NCBI GenBank assembly: GCA_965212525.1
Contig: CBDBVC010000013.1
Span: 62,001 to 126,000, forward strand
Source: SZUA-38 sp965212525
GTDB taxonomy: Bacteria; Pseudomonadota; Gammaproteobacteria; Xanthomonadales; SZUA-38
Length of the DNA stretch: 64,000 bases
Reading direction: 5' to 3'
Shown here: positions 1-9,170 of the stretch, one piece after another
Position numbering within the stretch: position 1 is the first letter of the stretch
Layout of the letters: each line of letters begins with the position of its first letter
Made by a program: the position numbers and the translations under genes
Notes under the pieces: model-generated
Database searches by the model: none
Seen by the model: only the letters and a program-made list of their open reading frames with translations
Told to the model about the DNA's origin: nothing

Positions 1-3
1 ATT

Positions 4-25
4 TGCATATAAATGCATATATGCA
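4..25. repeat. AT-rich inverted repeat upstream of the first gene
   Basis: The arms TGCATAT (4-10) and ATATGCA (19-25) are perfect reverse complements around an 8-base spacer. The repeat lies about 75 bases before the first gene and could be an operator or part of a promoter. No function can be assigned from sequence alone. Confidence 0.3.
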
Positions 26-99
26 GTCATTATATTGTCTGTGAACAAGGCGATACAAGTCGTCCGATTGAGGGGACAGACAGACAAGAGGAATTGACC

Positions 100-627
100 A
101 TGAAACGCAACCCATTACCCGGTGAACACAGTTTTTCCAGTCAGAAGATCATTCAGGCCCCGGCCGAAGCTGTTTGGCAGGTGCTGGCCGACTTTTCGGT
201 GGCCGATACCTGGGCACCACAGGTGACACAATCCTATTCACTGACTGAACACGATCGTGGCCTCGGCGCAGGACGCCATTGTGACATCAAGGGCTTTGGC
301 AGTATCCAGGAAACCATCACCGACTGGCAGGAGGGCCGTAGCCTGACCTATGACGTCACACCGCTGGGACCAATCGCGGTCGCCTGGAGCCGCTGGTCCG
401 TCAGGCCCATCGATGCGGACAGCTGTCAGCTGATCATTGATTTTTCCTACAATACCCGTTACGGATTGTTTGGCAGGCTGATGAATACCCTGGTCATGAA
501 GCGCAAGCTGAACAAAGCCATCCCGCAAGGGCTGGATGCGATGAAAACTCGTGTTGAAACCGGCAAGCTGATCCGGCCGCGTCGTTCATTACCCAACGAG
601 CCGCACCTTCTGTCATCTGCCCTCTAG
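100..627 (+). CDS. SRPBCC-family protein (polyketide cyclase/dehydrase-like)
   Basis: This is a 175-residue START/SRPBCC-like protein, predicted to form a helix-grip fold that binds a hydrophobic ligand. The ligand is unknown. The N-terminal stretch with APAEAVWQVLADFSVADTW is typical of this superfamily, where a Trp follows the first helix. The reading frame is open from base 13, but I chose the ATG at 100 because it follows GAGGAATTGACC, a good ribosome binding site, and because the upstream residues do not look like an SRPBCC N-terminus. There is no signal peptide, so it should be cytoplasmic. It stands alone, facing the diguanylate cyclase gene across a hairpin. The superfamily is clear; substrate and pathway are not. 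Confidence 0.75.
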   Translation: MKRNPLPGEHSFSSQKIIQAPAEAVWQVLADFSVADTWAPQVTQSYSLTEHDRGLGAGRHCDIKGFGSIQETITDWQEGRSLTYDVTPLGPIAVAWSRWSVRPIDADSCQLIIDFSYNTRYGLFGRLMNTLVMKRKLNKAIPQGLDAMKTRVETGKLIRPRRSLPNEPHLLSSAL

Positions 628-669
628 GCATCACCTTGTCGTGCAACATGCGGCAGTCTCGGGCTAATT

Positions 670-699
670 CATGGTGCCTGTCACCTTGCAGGCACCATG
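670..699. terminator. Hairpin between convergent genes (bidirectional terminator-like)
   Basis: An 11-bp perfect stem, CATGGTGCCTG (670-680) with CAGGCACCATG (689-699), and an 8-base loop lie between two convergent genes. No strong U-tract follows, so Rho-independent termination is likely but not proven. Confidence 0.5.
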
Positions 700-718
700 A
701 TCCCTCAATCGAGAACGA

Positions 719-1927
719 TCAAGAGCCAGAGACACCAAGTATGGTGCGGTCCCGACCCTGATCCTTGGCCCGATACAGCGCCTGGTCTGCAGCGTGGATA
801 AGTTCAGCAGCATCGGGGATGTCGGCGAATACAGACACACAACCGATACTGACCGTCACATCAATGGCAAGCCCATCAATTTCATAGGCCGATTCGGACA
901 CTGCCAGACGCACCCGCTCGGATAGCGACTGCACGGCAGAGGCGTCCAGGCCCGGAAAGAGCATGAGGAATTCTTCACCACCGTAGCGGCCCATGCTGTC
1001 ACTCATGCGGATTTGTGACTTGATCCGGCCCACGGTTTCGACCAGGACAGCATCACCGGTCAGATGACCTCGACGGTCATTGATCTGCTTGAAATGATCA
1101 ATATCGAGCATGGCGACAGCCAGATGCCTTTTTTCCGATGCGGCCACAGAGATTTCATGCTCGAGTTGTTGCAGTATGGCTCGACGATTGGCAACACCGG
1201 TCAGATCATCGTGCATGGCCAGAACACGATAATGACTCTTCGCCTCGATCAGATCCGTGTTGGCCTGTTGCAGGCGTTTGCGATTGCGCTCCATGGTGCG
1301 ATAAACCAGTTGTCGCACGTATTCCACGTACAGCGACATGAAGAAAATGGTCATGTAGGCTGCAGTGAAGCGGGCGATGAATCCGCCGGAAAATTCCGGA
1401 CTGGTCGATATCGTTTCCGGCATCAGCATGAAATAGAGCCAGGCTGCCAGCACCATCAGACTGTACAGCAAGCCTTCGGCAATGCCGACAATAAAGAAAC
1501 AGAATGCCGGGTAGGTGAATACCCACAGCGCGCGGTAACCGTGATGCTCACCCAACGAGGCGAAATACATGAACATGCCGCCACAGATCAGTGCCGTCAG
1601 CCGATAGAAGAACATGCCATTAACCCGACCGCGGATCAGCAGCAGACTGGTCAGCCAGTAGGCTGCAACCAGCAGATCGATGATACCTTCGCGCCTGGGA
1701 CCGTTGATCAGATGGTAGCTGCCGAAGGACAACAGCATCAGGACCACGACCAGAGCCATACCGCCGTACAGCAGCCGCTTGCGTTCCTCCTCGAATCGCA
1801 GTGGCTGACTGCTCAGCAGAGTGACCATTTTTGTCCAGCGTCTGCCACGAGGGATCACCTGCATCGGCAAGGATTCCCGAGCAGGTCCTGGCGTATCTTT
1901 TTCACCCTGGCCCATGACACTAAGCAT
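719..1927 (-). CDS. Membrane-bound diguanylate cyclase (GGDEF)
   Basis: It is predicted to make cyclic di-GMP from two GTP. The 402-residue protein has about five or six hydrophobic segments between residues 53 and 204, a short linker, then a GGDEF domain from about 235. The active-site motif is GGEEF at 316-320, and DIDHFK at 275-280 carries the metal-binding Asp. An RxxD product-inhibition site, RMSD at 307-310, sits exactly five residues before the motif, so feedback control by c-di-GMP is expected. The membrane part matches no sensor domain I recognise by name. Start choice is uncertain: there is no strong ribosome binding site before 1927, and Met5 or Met22 are alternatives. It is not in an obvious operon. 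Confidence 0.88.
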   Translation of the reverse strand: MLSVMGQGEKDTPGPARESLPMQVIPRGRRWTKMVTLLSSQPLRFEEERKRLLYGGMALVVVLMLLSFGSYHLINGPRREGIIDLLVAAYWLTSLLLIRGRVNGMFFYRLTALICGGMFMYFASLGEHHGYRALWVFTYPAFCFFIVGIAEGLLYSLMVLAAWLYFMLMPETISTSPEFSGGFIARFTAAYMTIFFMSLYVEYVRQLVYRTMERNRKRLQQANTDLIEAKSHYRVLAMHDDLTGVANRRAILQQLEHEISVAASEKRHLAVAMLDIDHFKQINDRRGHLTGDAVLVETVGRIKSQIRMSDSMGRYGGEEFLMLFPGLDASAVQSLSERVRLAVSESAYEIDGLAIDVTVSIGCVSVFADIPDAAELIHAADQALYRAKDQGRDRTILGVSGS

Positions 1928-1992
1928 AGCAGGGGCTCAGGAATTATTGTGAACGGCTGGAACTGGACACTGAGGCAGTCACGATCAGGCAA

Positions 1993-2472
1993 TCAGAGCA
2001 GTCGGGAAACCCGTTCAAGGCTACCCGCCGGCCAGTATCTGTCACGATTGTAGTAGCGGGGCACAACAGGCACATCATCGGTCAACATTATCCAGGGCTG
2101 CTTTGATTCAGTGAAAATATGGATATCCGGCGGCATCAGATCAGGCTCATCCAGGGTGCCGACACGAATGAATGCGATGCCGCGACCGGCACCGGCATAA
2201 TGACTCCACAGGGCAATGCTGCATTGCGGGCAGCGAACAAAGGTCTGCCCCTTGCCGCTGTTGGTTGGCACAGTCACCTCAATCGGCTCCCCTTCAATCA
2301 GGCTGAGTCGCTCGGTTTCGATCAGTGCATTGAGAGCAAAAGCAGCCCCTGTTTCACGCTGACACCATCGGCAATGGCAACAATGCACGAACAGTGGCTC
2401 CGTGCTGACCTCATACCTGACCGCGCCGCAGTCACAACCACCCGCAACAGGGTATCCGGGATTGCCTGTCAT
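1993..2472 (-). CDS. GFA family zinc protein (glutathione-dependent formaldehyde-activating enzyme/CENP-V fold)
   Basis: This 159-residue protein shows the zinc cysteines of the GFA/Mss4-like fold: C13 and C15 (GCDCGAVRY), a CCHCRWC cluster at 31-37 and a CPQC pair at 81-84. Founding members react with S-hydroxymethyl glutathione, but most bacterial members have no proven substrate, so this should be read as a family call only. It has no signal peptide. It is transcribed in the same direction as the diguanylate cyclase, 65 bases upstream of it, and is divergent from the ABC operon. Confidence 0.85.
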   Translation of the reverse strand: MTGNPGYPVAGGCDCGAVRYEVSTEPLFVHCCHCRWCQRETGAAFALNALIETERLSLIEGEPIEVTVPTNSGKGQTFVRCPQCSIALWSHYAGAGRGIAFIRVGTLDEPDLMPPDIHIFTESKQPWIMLTDDVPVVPRYYNRDRYWPAGSLERVSRLL

Positions 2473-2608
2473 TGGCTGACTCCTTCAACACGCATGTGCC
2501 ATGAAGTGATCGAGCCTGTCCAATCGCATACCAATCTGACCTGCATCAACAACCACTCATCGAAAATTGATTACACTTGAAATGATAGCAAAGATGAGGG
2601 TCTTGACG

Positions 2609-2995
2609 ATGCAACCACGTTTTTCCTTCAGCGGGATCGAAAATGAACTGGTTCACTGGTTCAGAAATCGACTTAATCAATCCGAATCGGATGCTGATGT
2701 CCGCAAATGCTTCTTTCAGCTGTGCCGACGCTATTTCAGGGAAGTTTTCGCAGGTCAGATCGAACTTGAGTTCAATGACATTTCACTCGTCGATAAAGCG
2801 CCCTGGTATGACATCCGCAGCTCGATCTCCCGTTCAAGTGCTTACGAGGAAGCCACGGGCAACAGCGACTTTCTGGACATTCTCGAGCGATTCGCCAGAC
2901 AGGCCGCTCATCATCTGTGTCACCAGAAAAAGAACCCGGCCAAATCCGAGTCGAATTTCAACCGCAAGCCAGGTAATGGGCCACAAGTCCGATGA
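2609..2995 (+). CDS. Hypothetical protein coupled to an ABC exporter operon
   Basis: I do not recognise this 128-residue soluble protein. It has no signal peptide, no membrane segment and no repeated motif. The middle is rich in charged and aromatic residues (FRNRLNQSESDADVRKCFFQ) and the C-terminus is basic and polar, probably disordered. The frame is open from 2567, but I prefer the ATG at 2609 because ATGAGGG lies just before it as a ribosome binding site; 2594 is an alternative. Its last codons overlap the ABC ATPase start by four bases (ATGA), so the two are probably translated together. That suggests a role tied to the exporter, perhaps as a regulator or accessory protein, which is inference. 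Confidence 0.6.
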   Translation: MQPRFSFSGIENELVHWFRNRLNQSESDADVRKCFFQLCRRYFREVFAGQIELEFNDISLVDKAPWYDIRSSISRSSAYEEATGNSDFLDILERFARQAAHHLCHQKKNPAKSESNFNRKPGNGPQVR

Positions 2996-3714
2996 GCTCG
3001 GTCACCACCAACCTCCCGGCCCTGTCCGGCCAGGCTCTGACCAAGGTCTATCACACCGGAGAAATCGACGTATGGGCACTGAAGGGGGTCGACTTTGAAT
3101 TGTATCCGCACGAGATGGTGGTTCTGCTGGGCGCTTCGGGCTCGGGCAAATCGACCCTGCTCAATATTCTCGGCGGACTGGATCTGCCCAGCTCCGGCCG
3201 CGTCATGCATGGCGAAGTTGACCTGAGCTCTGCTGATGACAGGACACTGACTCAGTTCAGGCGTGACCATGTCGGATTCGTGTTCCAGTTCTACAACCTG
3301 ATTCCCTCCCTCACTGCACGGGAAAACGTTGCCCTGGTCACTGAGATCGCACCCCGGCCAATCGCGCCGGAGGAAGCCCTGTCCCTGGTGGGGCTGGCTG
3401 ATCGCATGGATCATTTCCCGGCTCAGCTGTCGGGCGGTGAACAGCAGAGGGTGGCCATCGCCCGGGCCATCGCCAAACAGCCCGAGATCCTGCTGTGCGA
3501 TGAACCGACAGGTGCTCTGGATGTGGAAACCGGCATACTGGTTCTGGAAGCCATCGAGACCATCAACCGGGAACTGGGAACAACCACGGCGGTAATCACT
3601 CACAACACCGTGGTTGGTGAAATGGCAGACCGGGTGGTCAGGATTTCGGGTGGCCAGATTTCCGATATCAGAGTCAATGCGAAACGTATTCCGGCACGAG
3701 ATCTCGAGTGGTAG
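2992..3714 (+). CDS. ABC transporter ATP-binding protein (LolD/MacB type)
   Basis: This 240-residue nucleotide-binding subunit powers the FtsX-type permease encoded next. The Walker A motif GASGSGKS is at 47-54, the signature LSGGE at 146-150, Walker B ILLCDE at 166-171, and the switch His at about 204 (VITHN). The sequence QFYNLIPSLTARENV is typical of the MacB/LolD branch. The start overlaps the preceding gene by four bases and the permease starts four bases after its stop, so this is one operon. The exported substrate is not shown by sequence; lipoprotein, peptide or small-molecule export are all possible for this branch. Confidence 0.93.
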   Translation: MSSVTTNLPALSGQALTKVYHTGEIDVWALKGVDFELYPHEMVVLLGASGSGKSTLLNILGGLDLPSSGRVMHGEVDLSSADDRTLTQFRRDHVGFVFQFYNLIPSLTARENVALVTEIAPRPIAPEEALSLVGLADRMDHFPAQLSGGEQQRVAIARAIAKQPEILLCDEPTGALDVETGILVLEAIETINRELGTTTAVITHNTVVGEMADRVVRISGGQISDIRVNAKRIPARDLEW

Positions 3715-3717
3715 CTG

Positions 3718-6084
3718 ATGAGCCCGCTGAACAGAAAGCTGTTGCGGGAATTGTGGCGATTGCGCGGACAGGTCATGGCCATCGCCCTTGTCATTGCATC
3801 GGGTGTTGCGACACTGGTGATGTCCCTGTCGACGATCGATGCTCTCGAGGAAACCACCAAGGCATATTATGAGCGCTACCGGTTTGCCGATGTCTTTGCC
3901 CGTGTCAAGCGGGCCCCGGAGTCGCTGGCCCGACAGATTTCCGAACTTGATGGCGTGCAATCGGTGCAGACCAGGATCAGCGAATTTGCAACGGTGGACA
4001 TTACTGGTTTCGATGAACCGGTCATCGGCCAGATTGTCTCGGTCCCCGAACACAAGCAGCCAAATCTGAATCAGTTGCAGATCCGAAGCGGCCGCTGGCT
4101 GTCCGCCAGCGGAACCCATGAGGTCATACTCAATGAACCGTTTGCACAGGCCCATGGCCTGTCACCGGGTGACTCCCTGCACGTGATCATGAACGGCAGA
4201 AAACAGCAACTGACTGTGGTGGCGACAGCACTCTGTCCCGAATTCATCTATTCGCTAGGTCCCGGCGCGATGCTTCCGGACGACAAGCGTTACGGCATCA
4301 TGTGGGCCGGACGTGACATGCTGGCGGCGAGTTTCGATCTGGATGCCTCGTTCAATGATCTGGCACTCACGCTGACACGGGATGCTCCGGTGGAATCGGT
4401 ACTGGCACAACTGGATCTATTGCTCGAGCGATACGGTGGCATCAGCGCCATCGACAGAGCCGATCAGCTCTCCAACTGGTTCGTGATGAACGAGATCGAT
4501 CAGCAACGCACCATGTCGTTCATTCTGCCCGGCCTTTTCCTGATCGTTGCCGTGTTTCTGACTCACCTGGTTCTGACTCGATTGATTGCGACTGAACGCA
4601 CCGAAATTGGTCTGCTCAAGGCCTTCGGATATGGCAGAACTGCGATTGGCTGGCACTACTGCAAGATGGTCATGCTGATTGCTCTGATCGGCATCTTCCT
4701 GGGCTGGATCATCGGTGCCGTGTTTGGTCGTTACAACGCACAGATGTATGCGGATCTTTTTCGTTACCCGCTGCTCATCTTCAGGCCGCAGGCTGACACG
4801 TTTATGATGGCAGCAATGATCAGTCTGATCGCTGCACTTGCCGGCGCACTGACAGCGGTGCGATCAGCAATCAAGTTACCACCAGCCGAATCCATGAGAC
4901 CACCCTCACCACCGGTCTACACCCAGGATTTCCTGTCCAGGTCACGCTTGCTGAAGAAACTGGACCAGCCCACGCGCATTGCACTGCGCCAGATCGGTCG
5001 CTGGCCGCTCAGGTCCCTGATGACCAGTACCGGCATCGCACTGGCCGTCGGGCTGGTAGTGATGACCCTGCAGTGGAACGATTCACTGAGTTACATGGCT
5101 CGTGTGGCATTCCACGAGGCGCAGCGTCAGAATGTCACTCTCGGCCTGACTCACAATCTGGCTGTCGAGGCGATCAACGATGTCAGACATCTGCCCGGCG
5201 TGATGATGGCAGAGCCGGCCAGGATCGCCAGTGCCGATTTCGAAAACGGAGAACACACTCACCGCGGTGCCATTACCGCAATCACCACCGACAGTATCCT
5301 GCAACCGGTCTACGATACCGAGACTCAGCAAACACTACCCGTACCACAGGCAGGTCTGGTGATGGCAACAGCACTGGCCAGCAAGCTGAACCTGTCGGTT
5401 GGAGATCAGGTCGAGGTTGAAGTGCTGGAAGGACGGCGTCCGGTGGTGAGCCTGCCCGTGGTTCGGCTGTTCAATACCGATCTGGGTATGCCCGCGTTCA
5501 TGAACATCAGCGCCATGGATCGATTGATGCAGGAGCGACCCGGCATGAATTTCATCCATTTGCTGGTGGATGAAAACCAGCAGGCTGACCTGTATCGTGA
5601 ACTGAAATCTGTACCGACCGTATCCGCTGTGATGGTCAAGCAGGCCGCATTCGACTCCTTTCATGACACGCTGATCGCGCACCTGATGGTCTTTATCACC
5701 ATGTTCTCGATCCTGGCCGCATTACTGGGATTCGGAGTGGCCTACAACAGCGCACGCATTGCATTGTCTGAGCGAGGCCGTGAACTCGCCACCCTGCGGG
5801 TGCTTGGCTTCACCCGGGGGGAAATCTCCTATGTGCTGCTCGGTGAAGTGATCATTCTCATACTGCTGGGCCTGCCACTGGGATGCCTGGCCGGCTGGGG
5901 ACTGGTACTGGCCATGTCCGTGGCATTCGACACCGAGCTGTTTCGAATACCTCTGGTCCTCGAACAATCCACATTCGCCGCATCTGTCGTCATCATACTG
6001 GTGTCGACCTTGCTGTCTTCACTGCTGGTCAGGCGACGGGTCAACCGTCTCAACCTGATCAATGTTCTGAAAACACGGGAATAA
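3718..6084 (+). CDS. ABC transporter permease with two FtsX domains
   Basis: The 788-residue protein has a hydrophobic segment near residues 15-35, a large extracytoplasmic part, three membrane segments around 265-385, a second N-terminal-type segment near 435, another extracytoplasmic part, and three more segments around 650-780. This duplicated FtsX arrangement is known from several export permeases and allows one polypeptide to act where LolC/LolE-like proteins act as pairs. The stretch ATERTEIGLLKAFGYGRTAIG is the cytoplasmic coupling segment typical of the family. It lies between the ATPase and a HlyD-type adaptor gene, forming a complete inner-membrane and periplasmic export unit. No outer-membrane channel gene is present nearby. 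Confidence 0.9.
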   Translation: MSPLNRKLLRELWRLRGQVMAIALVIASGVATLVMSLSTIDALEETTKAYYERYRFADVFARVKRAPESLARQISELDGVQSVQTRISEFATVDITGFDEPVIGQIVSVPEHKQPNLNQLQIRSGRWLSASGTHEVILNEPFAQAHGLSPGDSLHVIMNGRKQQLTVVATALCPEFIYSLGPGAMLPDDKRYGIMWAGRDMLAASFDLDASFNDLALTLTRDAPVESVLAQLDLLLERYGGISAIDRADQLSNWFVMNEIDQQRTMSFILPGLFLIVAVFLTHLVLTRLIATERTEIGLLKAFGYGRTAIGWHYCKMVMLIALIGIFLGWIIGAVFGRYNAQMYADLFRYPLLIFRPQADTFMMAAMISLIAALAGALTAVRSAIKLPPAESMRPPSPPVYTQDFLSRSRLLKKLDQPTRIALRQIGRWPLRSLMTSTGIALAVGLVVMTLQWNDSLSYMARVAFHEAQRQNVTLGLTHNLAVEAINDVRHLPGVMMAEPARIASADFENGEHTHRGAITAITTDSILQPVYDTETQQTLPVPQAGLVMATALASKLNLSVGDQVEVEVLEGRRPVVSLPVVRLFNTDLGMPAFMNISAMDRLMQERPGMNFIHLLVDENQQADLYRELKSVPTVSAVMVKQAAFDSFHDTLIAHLMVFITMFSILAALLGFGVAYNSARIALSERGRELATLRVLGFTRGEISYVLLGEVIILILLGLPLGCLAGWGLVLAMSVAFDTELFRIPLVLEQSTFAASVVIILVSTLLSSLLVRRRVNRLNLINVLKTRE

Positions 6085-6088
6085 TACG

Positions 6089-7303
6089 ATGACTGTCACT
6101 CTCAAGCGTGTTGTATTCTGGAGTGTGTTCACAGCCTTGCTGCTGATTGCACTCGTCTATGCATTCTGGCCCAAGCCAGTTCTCATGGATGTGACTGAAG
6201 CCATGAAGCAGGATCTTATGGTCAGTATCCGCGAAGAGGGTAAGACCCGCGTCCATGATGTGTTCACACTGTCGGCGCCCGTCACCGGACGCCTCAGACG
6301 AATCACTCTCGAGGTTGGCGATTCCGTCACGCGATCGGAGACCATTGCTGCTGAAATCGAGCCCATTGATCCATCATTTCTGGATCCGCGCAGTGAAGCC
6401 CAGGCGAGGGCCGACATACAGACTGCGCAGTCTGCCATCGACGTGGCACGTGCTGAAGTCAGCCAGGCACAGGCAGAACTGGATTTTGCCCGGGCTGAGC
6501 TGGACAGAATGCGGGAACTTCGATTGAACAGCACGGTATCACGGCGGGAGCTGGACAATGCCGAGCGCCTGTTCACTACCCGCCGCGCTGCCCTTGCCAC
6601 GGCCGAGGCTGCACTGCAGATGCGAACCTTCGAATTTGAACGTGTGCAGGCCCAGATGCTTTCACCGACCCAGACACAGGCCCTGCATGGCTCCTGTGAG
6701 TGTCTCAATATCACTGCTCCCATCAACGGTCACGTCCTGAGTGTGCTGCATCGTAATGAAGGCGTGGTGACGGCCGGCACACCACTGCTCGAGATCGGCG
6801 ATCCGGAGAACCTTGAGATTGTAGTCGAACTGCTCTCGACCGATGCAGTACGGGTTGAACCGGGCCAGACGGTGCTGATCACGAACTGGGGGCAGGATGA
6901 TCCACTGGCCGGCCGTGTCAACCGGGTTGAGCCTATCGGATTTACCAAGGTTTCCGCATTGGGAATCGAGGAACAACGTGTCAATGTACTCGTCGATCTG
7001 GTGACACCCAGGGAACGCTGGGCACGCCTGGGTCACGGTTATCAGCTGGACGTCGATATCGTGTTGTGGCAGGGCCAGGATGTGCTCGCCATTCCGCTGA
7101 CCGCACTGGTCAGGGATGGAGATCACTGGGCCGTGTATCAGCTTATCGAGACGCGTGCACGCAAGACACGTGTCACACTGGGTCGTCAGAATCCGCTCAG
7201 GGCCGAGATAACCGCTGGTCTTGAACCCGGCAGCATCATCATTACCCATCCCAATGACGCCGTACATGACGGTGCCCGGGTTGAAGCCAGGTCAATGCTC
7301 TAA
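6089..7303 (+). CDS. HlyD-family periplasmic adaptor (membrane fusion protein)
   Basis: This 404-residue protein has one N-terminal membrane anchor (about residues 8-27), a lipoyl-like half (VTGRLRRITLEVGDSV), a long alpha-helical hairpin around 105-200 rich in Ala, Glu and Arg, the returning lipoyl half (INGHVLSVLHRNEGVV), and beta-barrel domains to the end. It should link the upstream FtsX permease to an outer-membrane channel encoded elsewhere. It starts four bases after the permease stop and closes the operon. The family call is firm; the substrate is unknown. Confidence 0.9.
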   Translation: MTVTLKRVVFWSVFTALLLIALVYAFWPKPVLMDVTEAMKQDLMVSIREEGKTRVHDVFTLSAPVTGRLRRITLEVGDSVTRSETIAAEIEPIDPSFLDPRSEAQARADIQTAQSAIDVARAEVSQAQAELDFARAELDRMRELRLNSTVSRRELDNAERLFTTRRAALATAEAALQMRTFEFERVQAQMLSPTQTQALHGSCECLNITAPINGHVLSVLHRNEGVVTAGTPLLEIGDPENLEIVVELLSTDAVRVEPGQTVLITNWGQDDPLAGRVNRVEPIGFTKVSALGIEEQRVNVLVDLVTPRERWARLGHGYQLDVDIVLWQGQDVLAIPLTALVRDGDHWAVYQLIETRARKTRVTLGRQNPLRAEITAGLEPGSIIITHPNDAVHDGARVEARSML

Positions 7304-7414
7304 GACGACAGCCTGTCGCCGCCAGTGGTTATTTACAGTCAGCAGCCTGGAGGCTGTGCAATTGATATTACTCTTTGATGGTCGGCGAGTTACTGTCAGG
7401 TCGTCGGGGAACAA

Positions 7415-7627
7415 TCAGTCCCAGTCTCCCTCGGCAAGTTTCTGCTGAATGGATTCCAGTTGCTTCGCCGTCACCCGTTCAATCTCGGCCAGGGTTTCGG
7501 CATTTTCAAGCTCGATGGCCTGTTCGGAGGAGTCGGCAGACAACCCACGACGGTAGTCCCTGCGAATGGCATTCAGCCTGGCCTCCAGCTCATCTCGCTC
7601 CCTGATCAGTGACTCGCGGGTGCTCAT
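7415..7627 (-). CDS. Small TraR/DksA-like protein lacking the zinc finger
   Basis: This is a 70-residue, highly charged helical protein. The segment SSEQAIELENAETLAEI resembles the conserved helix of TraR/DksA-type RNA polymerase regulators, but the protein ends at AEGDWD, just where those proteins usually run into a C4 zinc finger. Downstream bases show no cysteine pair in any frame close by, so this is not an obvious recent frameshift. The start ATG overlaps the stop of the upstream universal stress protein gene (ATGA), so the two are translationally coupled. A role beside that stress protein is inferred. The DksA link rests on a short segment and is uncertain. Confidence 0.6.
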   Translation of the reverse strand: MSTRESLIRERDELEARLNAIRRDYRRGLSADSSEQAIELENAETLAEIERVTAKQLESIQQKLAEGDWD

Positions 7628-8061
7628 GGAACGATGACAACAGGGCAATCGGCTTCATGAACCAGCGCACTGGCAACACCACCGAACAGGACGCGCTTGA
7701 GTGTCGACAGACCACGCCGACCGACGACGATGGCTGCAGCATCAGAATCTGCGGCGACCTTGGCAATCACCTCGGCCGGATGACCAAAATCGATCACCAC
7801 ATCCACATCCTGATCGTCACGATTGAGCTTCTCCAGAATGGGTGGGAACAGCTTTTCACGGTCTGCCCTGATCTGCTCACGCGATTCGCGTGCCTGGTTT
7901 TCATTCTCTTCAAGCGTCTGCAGTTCAAACGGTGACCATTCGATGACATGCACCAGTGACAACCTGGCGTCGTATCTGTCGGCCATGTCACAGGCGAAGT
8001 CCAGCGCTACACGGCTCTGATCGCTTCCGTCATAACCTACGATGATCGTGTTCTTTGACAT
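7624..8061 (-). CDS. Universal stress protein (single domain)
   Basis: This 145-residue UspA-fold protein starts with the beta-strand motif TIIVGYDGSDQS and ends with CPVVIVP. The nucleotide-binding signature is close to G-x2-G-x9-G-S/T: GRRG, nine residues, then GG, so the last position is Gly rather than Ser/Thr. ATP binding is therefore likely but not certain. Such proteins help survival under starvation, oxygen limitation and other stress. It lies directly downstream of a tandem Usp gene in the same direction, 30 bases away, and overlaps the small DksA-like gene. Confidence 0.92.
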   Translation of the reverse strand: MSKNTIIVGYDGSDQSRVALDFACDMADRYDARLSLVHVIEWSPFELQTLEENENQARESREQIRADREKLFPPILEKLNRDDQDVDVVIDFGHPAEVIAKVAADSDAAAIVVGRRGLSTLKRVLFGGVASALVHEADCPVVIVP

Positions 8062-8091
8062 GAATGTCTCCTTAGTGAAGTCCTGCAGTTA

Positions 8092-9039
8092 CTATAACAG
8101 AGCGATACCAGCCGTACTCGGCAAACGCGGATCGAACTGGGCCGGCTTGGCGATCAGCACATCGCAGCTGACATGGTCCAGCACCTGTTCTGCCGTGCTG
8201 CCGATCAGCATTCTCGCCAGGGCAGAACGGGCCACGGCCCCCATCACCAGCAGATCAATGTCATTATCTGCCACGTGTTCGATGATCAGCTCAGCCGGGT
8301 TTCCGTTGAGTACCGTGATGTCACCCCGACTGCAATCCAGATCGGAAGAGAGCTCATTGATTCTCTGGCGGTGAACCTCAATCGATGATTCCTGTGCCGT
8401 GGCGTTGTAGGCCACCAGTGGCTCCGTAATGGTGGCCGGAACGATGACCGGTGGCACCACATTGATGATCTCGAGCTCGGCATCGAATTGCCTGGCGAAG
8501 ACTTCGGCCAGATTCAGTATCCTGTGATCAAGATCGGCCGGTTTGTCGTCAACATGAAGCGGGTCAACCGCTGCCAGTATTCTGCGGTACTGCTTGTTGG
8601 CACCCTTGCGTACCAGCCATAACGGCTTCGGACAATGCCGGATCAGCTCCCAGTCATCGTTGCCCAGGGCCATGCGTTGCCAGCGCGTCTGCGGCCGGGT
8701 CTGTGCAATGACCAGCTCTGCCCTGGTTTGCTGTGCAACACCGATCAGTGCCTGCCAGCCATCATCTGACCAGACAATGTGGCTCTCGGTGGGTGAGTTG
8801 AATGTATCGGCAATTTCATCCAGCTGGGTTCGATGCGATTGCAGCAACAACTCCCTGGCCTCGGCCAGCAACTTGTCACCCGGTGCATCCTCATCGATGA
8901 TCTTGCGGTGATAAAGATTGTTGAACAAATGCAACCGGCTGGAATCCCCGCAAACTTGACTGGCCGCATCGATCACCGGCTGGCTGTCACCGTCAGGATC
9001 GTCAATATCCATTAGTATGTTGTTGAATGTGCTGTCCAT
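8092..9039 (-). CDS. Tandem-domain universal stress protein (UspE-like)
   Basis: This 315-residue protein is built of two Usp domains. The first (about residues 1-150) is divergent; the second (about 155-300) keeps the ATP-site pattern GAVARSALARMLIGSTAE and the terminal strand CDVLIAKP. I chose the ATG at 9039 (MDSTFNNILM) over the longer open frame from 9096 because the family starts at this strand. The gene is divergent from the FixL-type kinase gene across about 130 bases, which probably holds promoters for both. Placement beside an oxygen sensor suggests induction at low oxygen; this is inference. Confidence 0.88.
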   Translation of the reverse strand: MDSTFNNILMDIDDPDGDSQPVIDAASQVCGDSSRLHLFNNLYHRKIIDEDAPGDKLLAEARELLLQSHRTQLDEIADTFNSPTESHIVWSDDGWQALIGVAQQTRAELVIAQTRPQTRWQRMALGNDDWELIRHCPKPLWLVRKGANKQYRRILAAVDPLHVDDKPADLDHRILNLAEVFARQFDAELEIINVVPPVIVPATITEPLVAYNATAQESSIEVHRQRINELSSDLDCSRGDITVLNGNPAELIIEHVADNDIDLLVMGAVARSALARMLIGSTAEQVLDHVSCDVLIAKPAQFDPRLPSTAGIALL

Positions 9040-9170
9040 ACGCCCTGTCTGACCGTGTCGATGACAATGTGCTGTAGAGTGGCTTGTTGTTTGCATCTAG
9101 TGCGAATAATCTATGAGTGCTCGATTACGCTGTAGTCGGGCTAGTACCTAGGAACCTTCGGAATCTACCT

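Noticed and set aside
1064..2053. 329-codon plus-strand frame opposite the diguanylate cyclase
   Set aside because: Gln/His-rich antisense reading of a clear GGDEF gene.
2920..4155. 411-codon minus-strand frame opposite the ABC ATPase and permease
   Set aside because: It lies antisense to two clear genes and has no family sequence or ribosome binding site.
9040..9170. FNR/FixK-type box between uspE-like and fixL
   Set aside because: I did not find TTGAT-N4-ATCAA or a close variant here or in nearby gaps.
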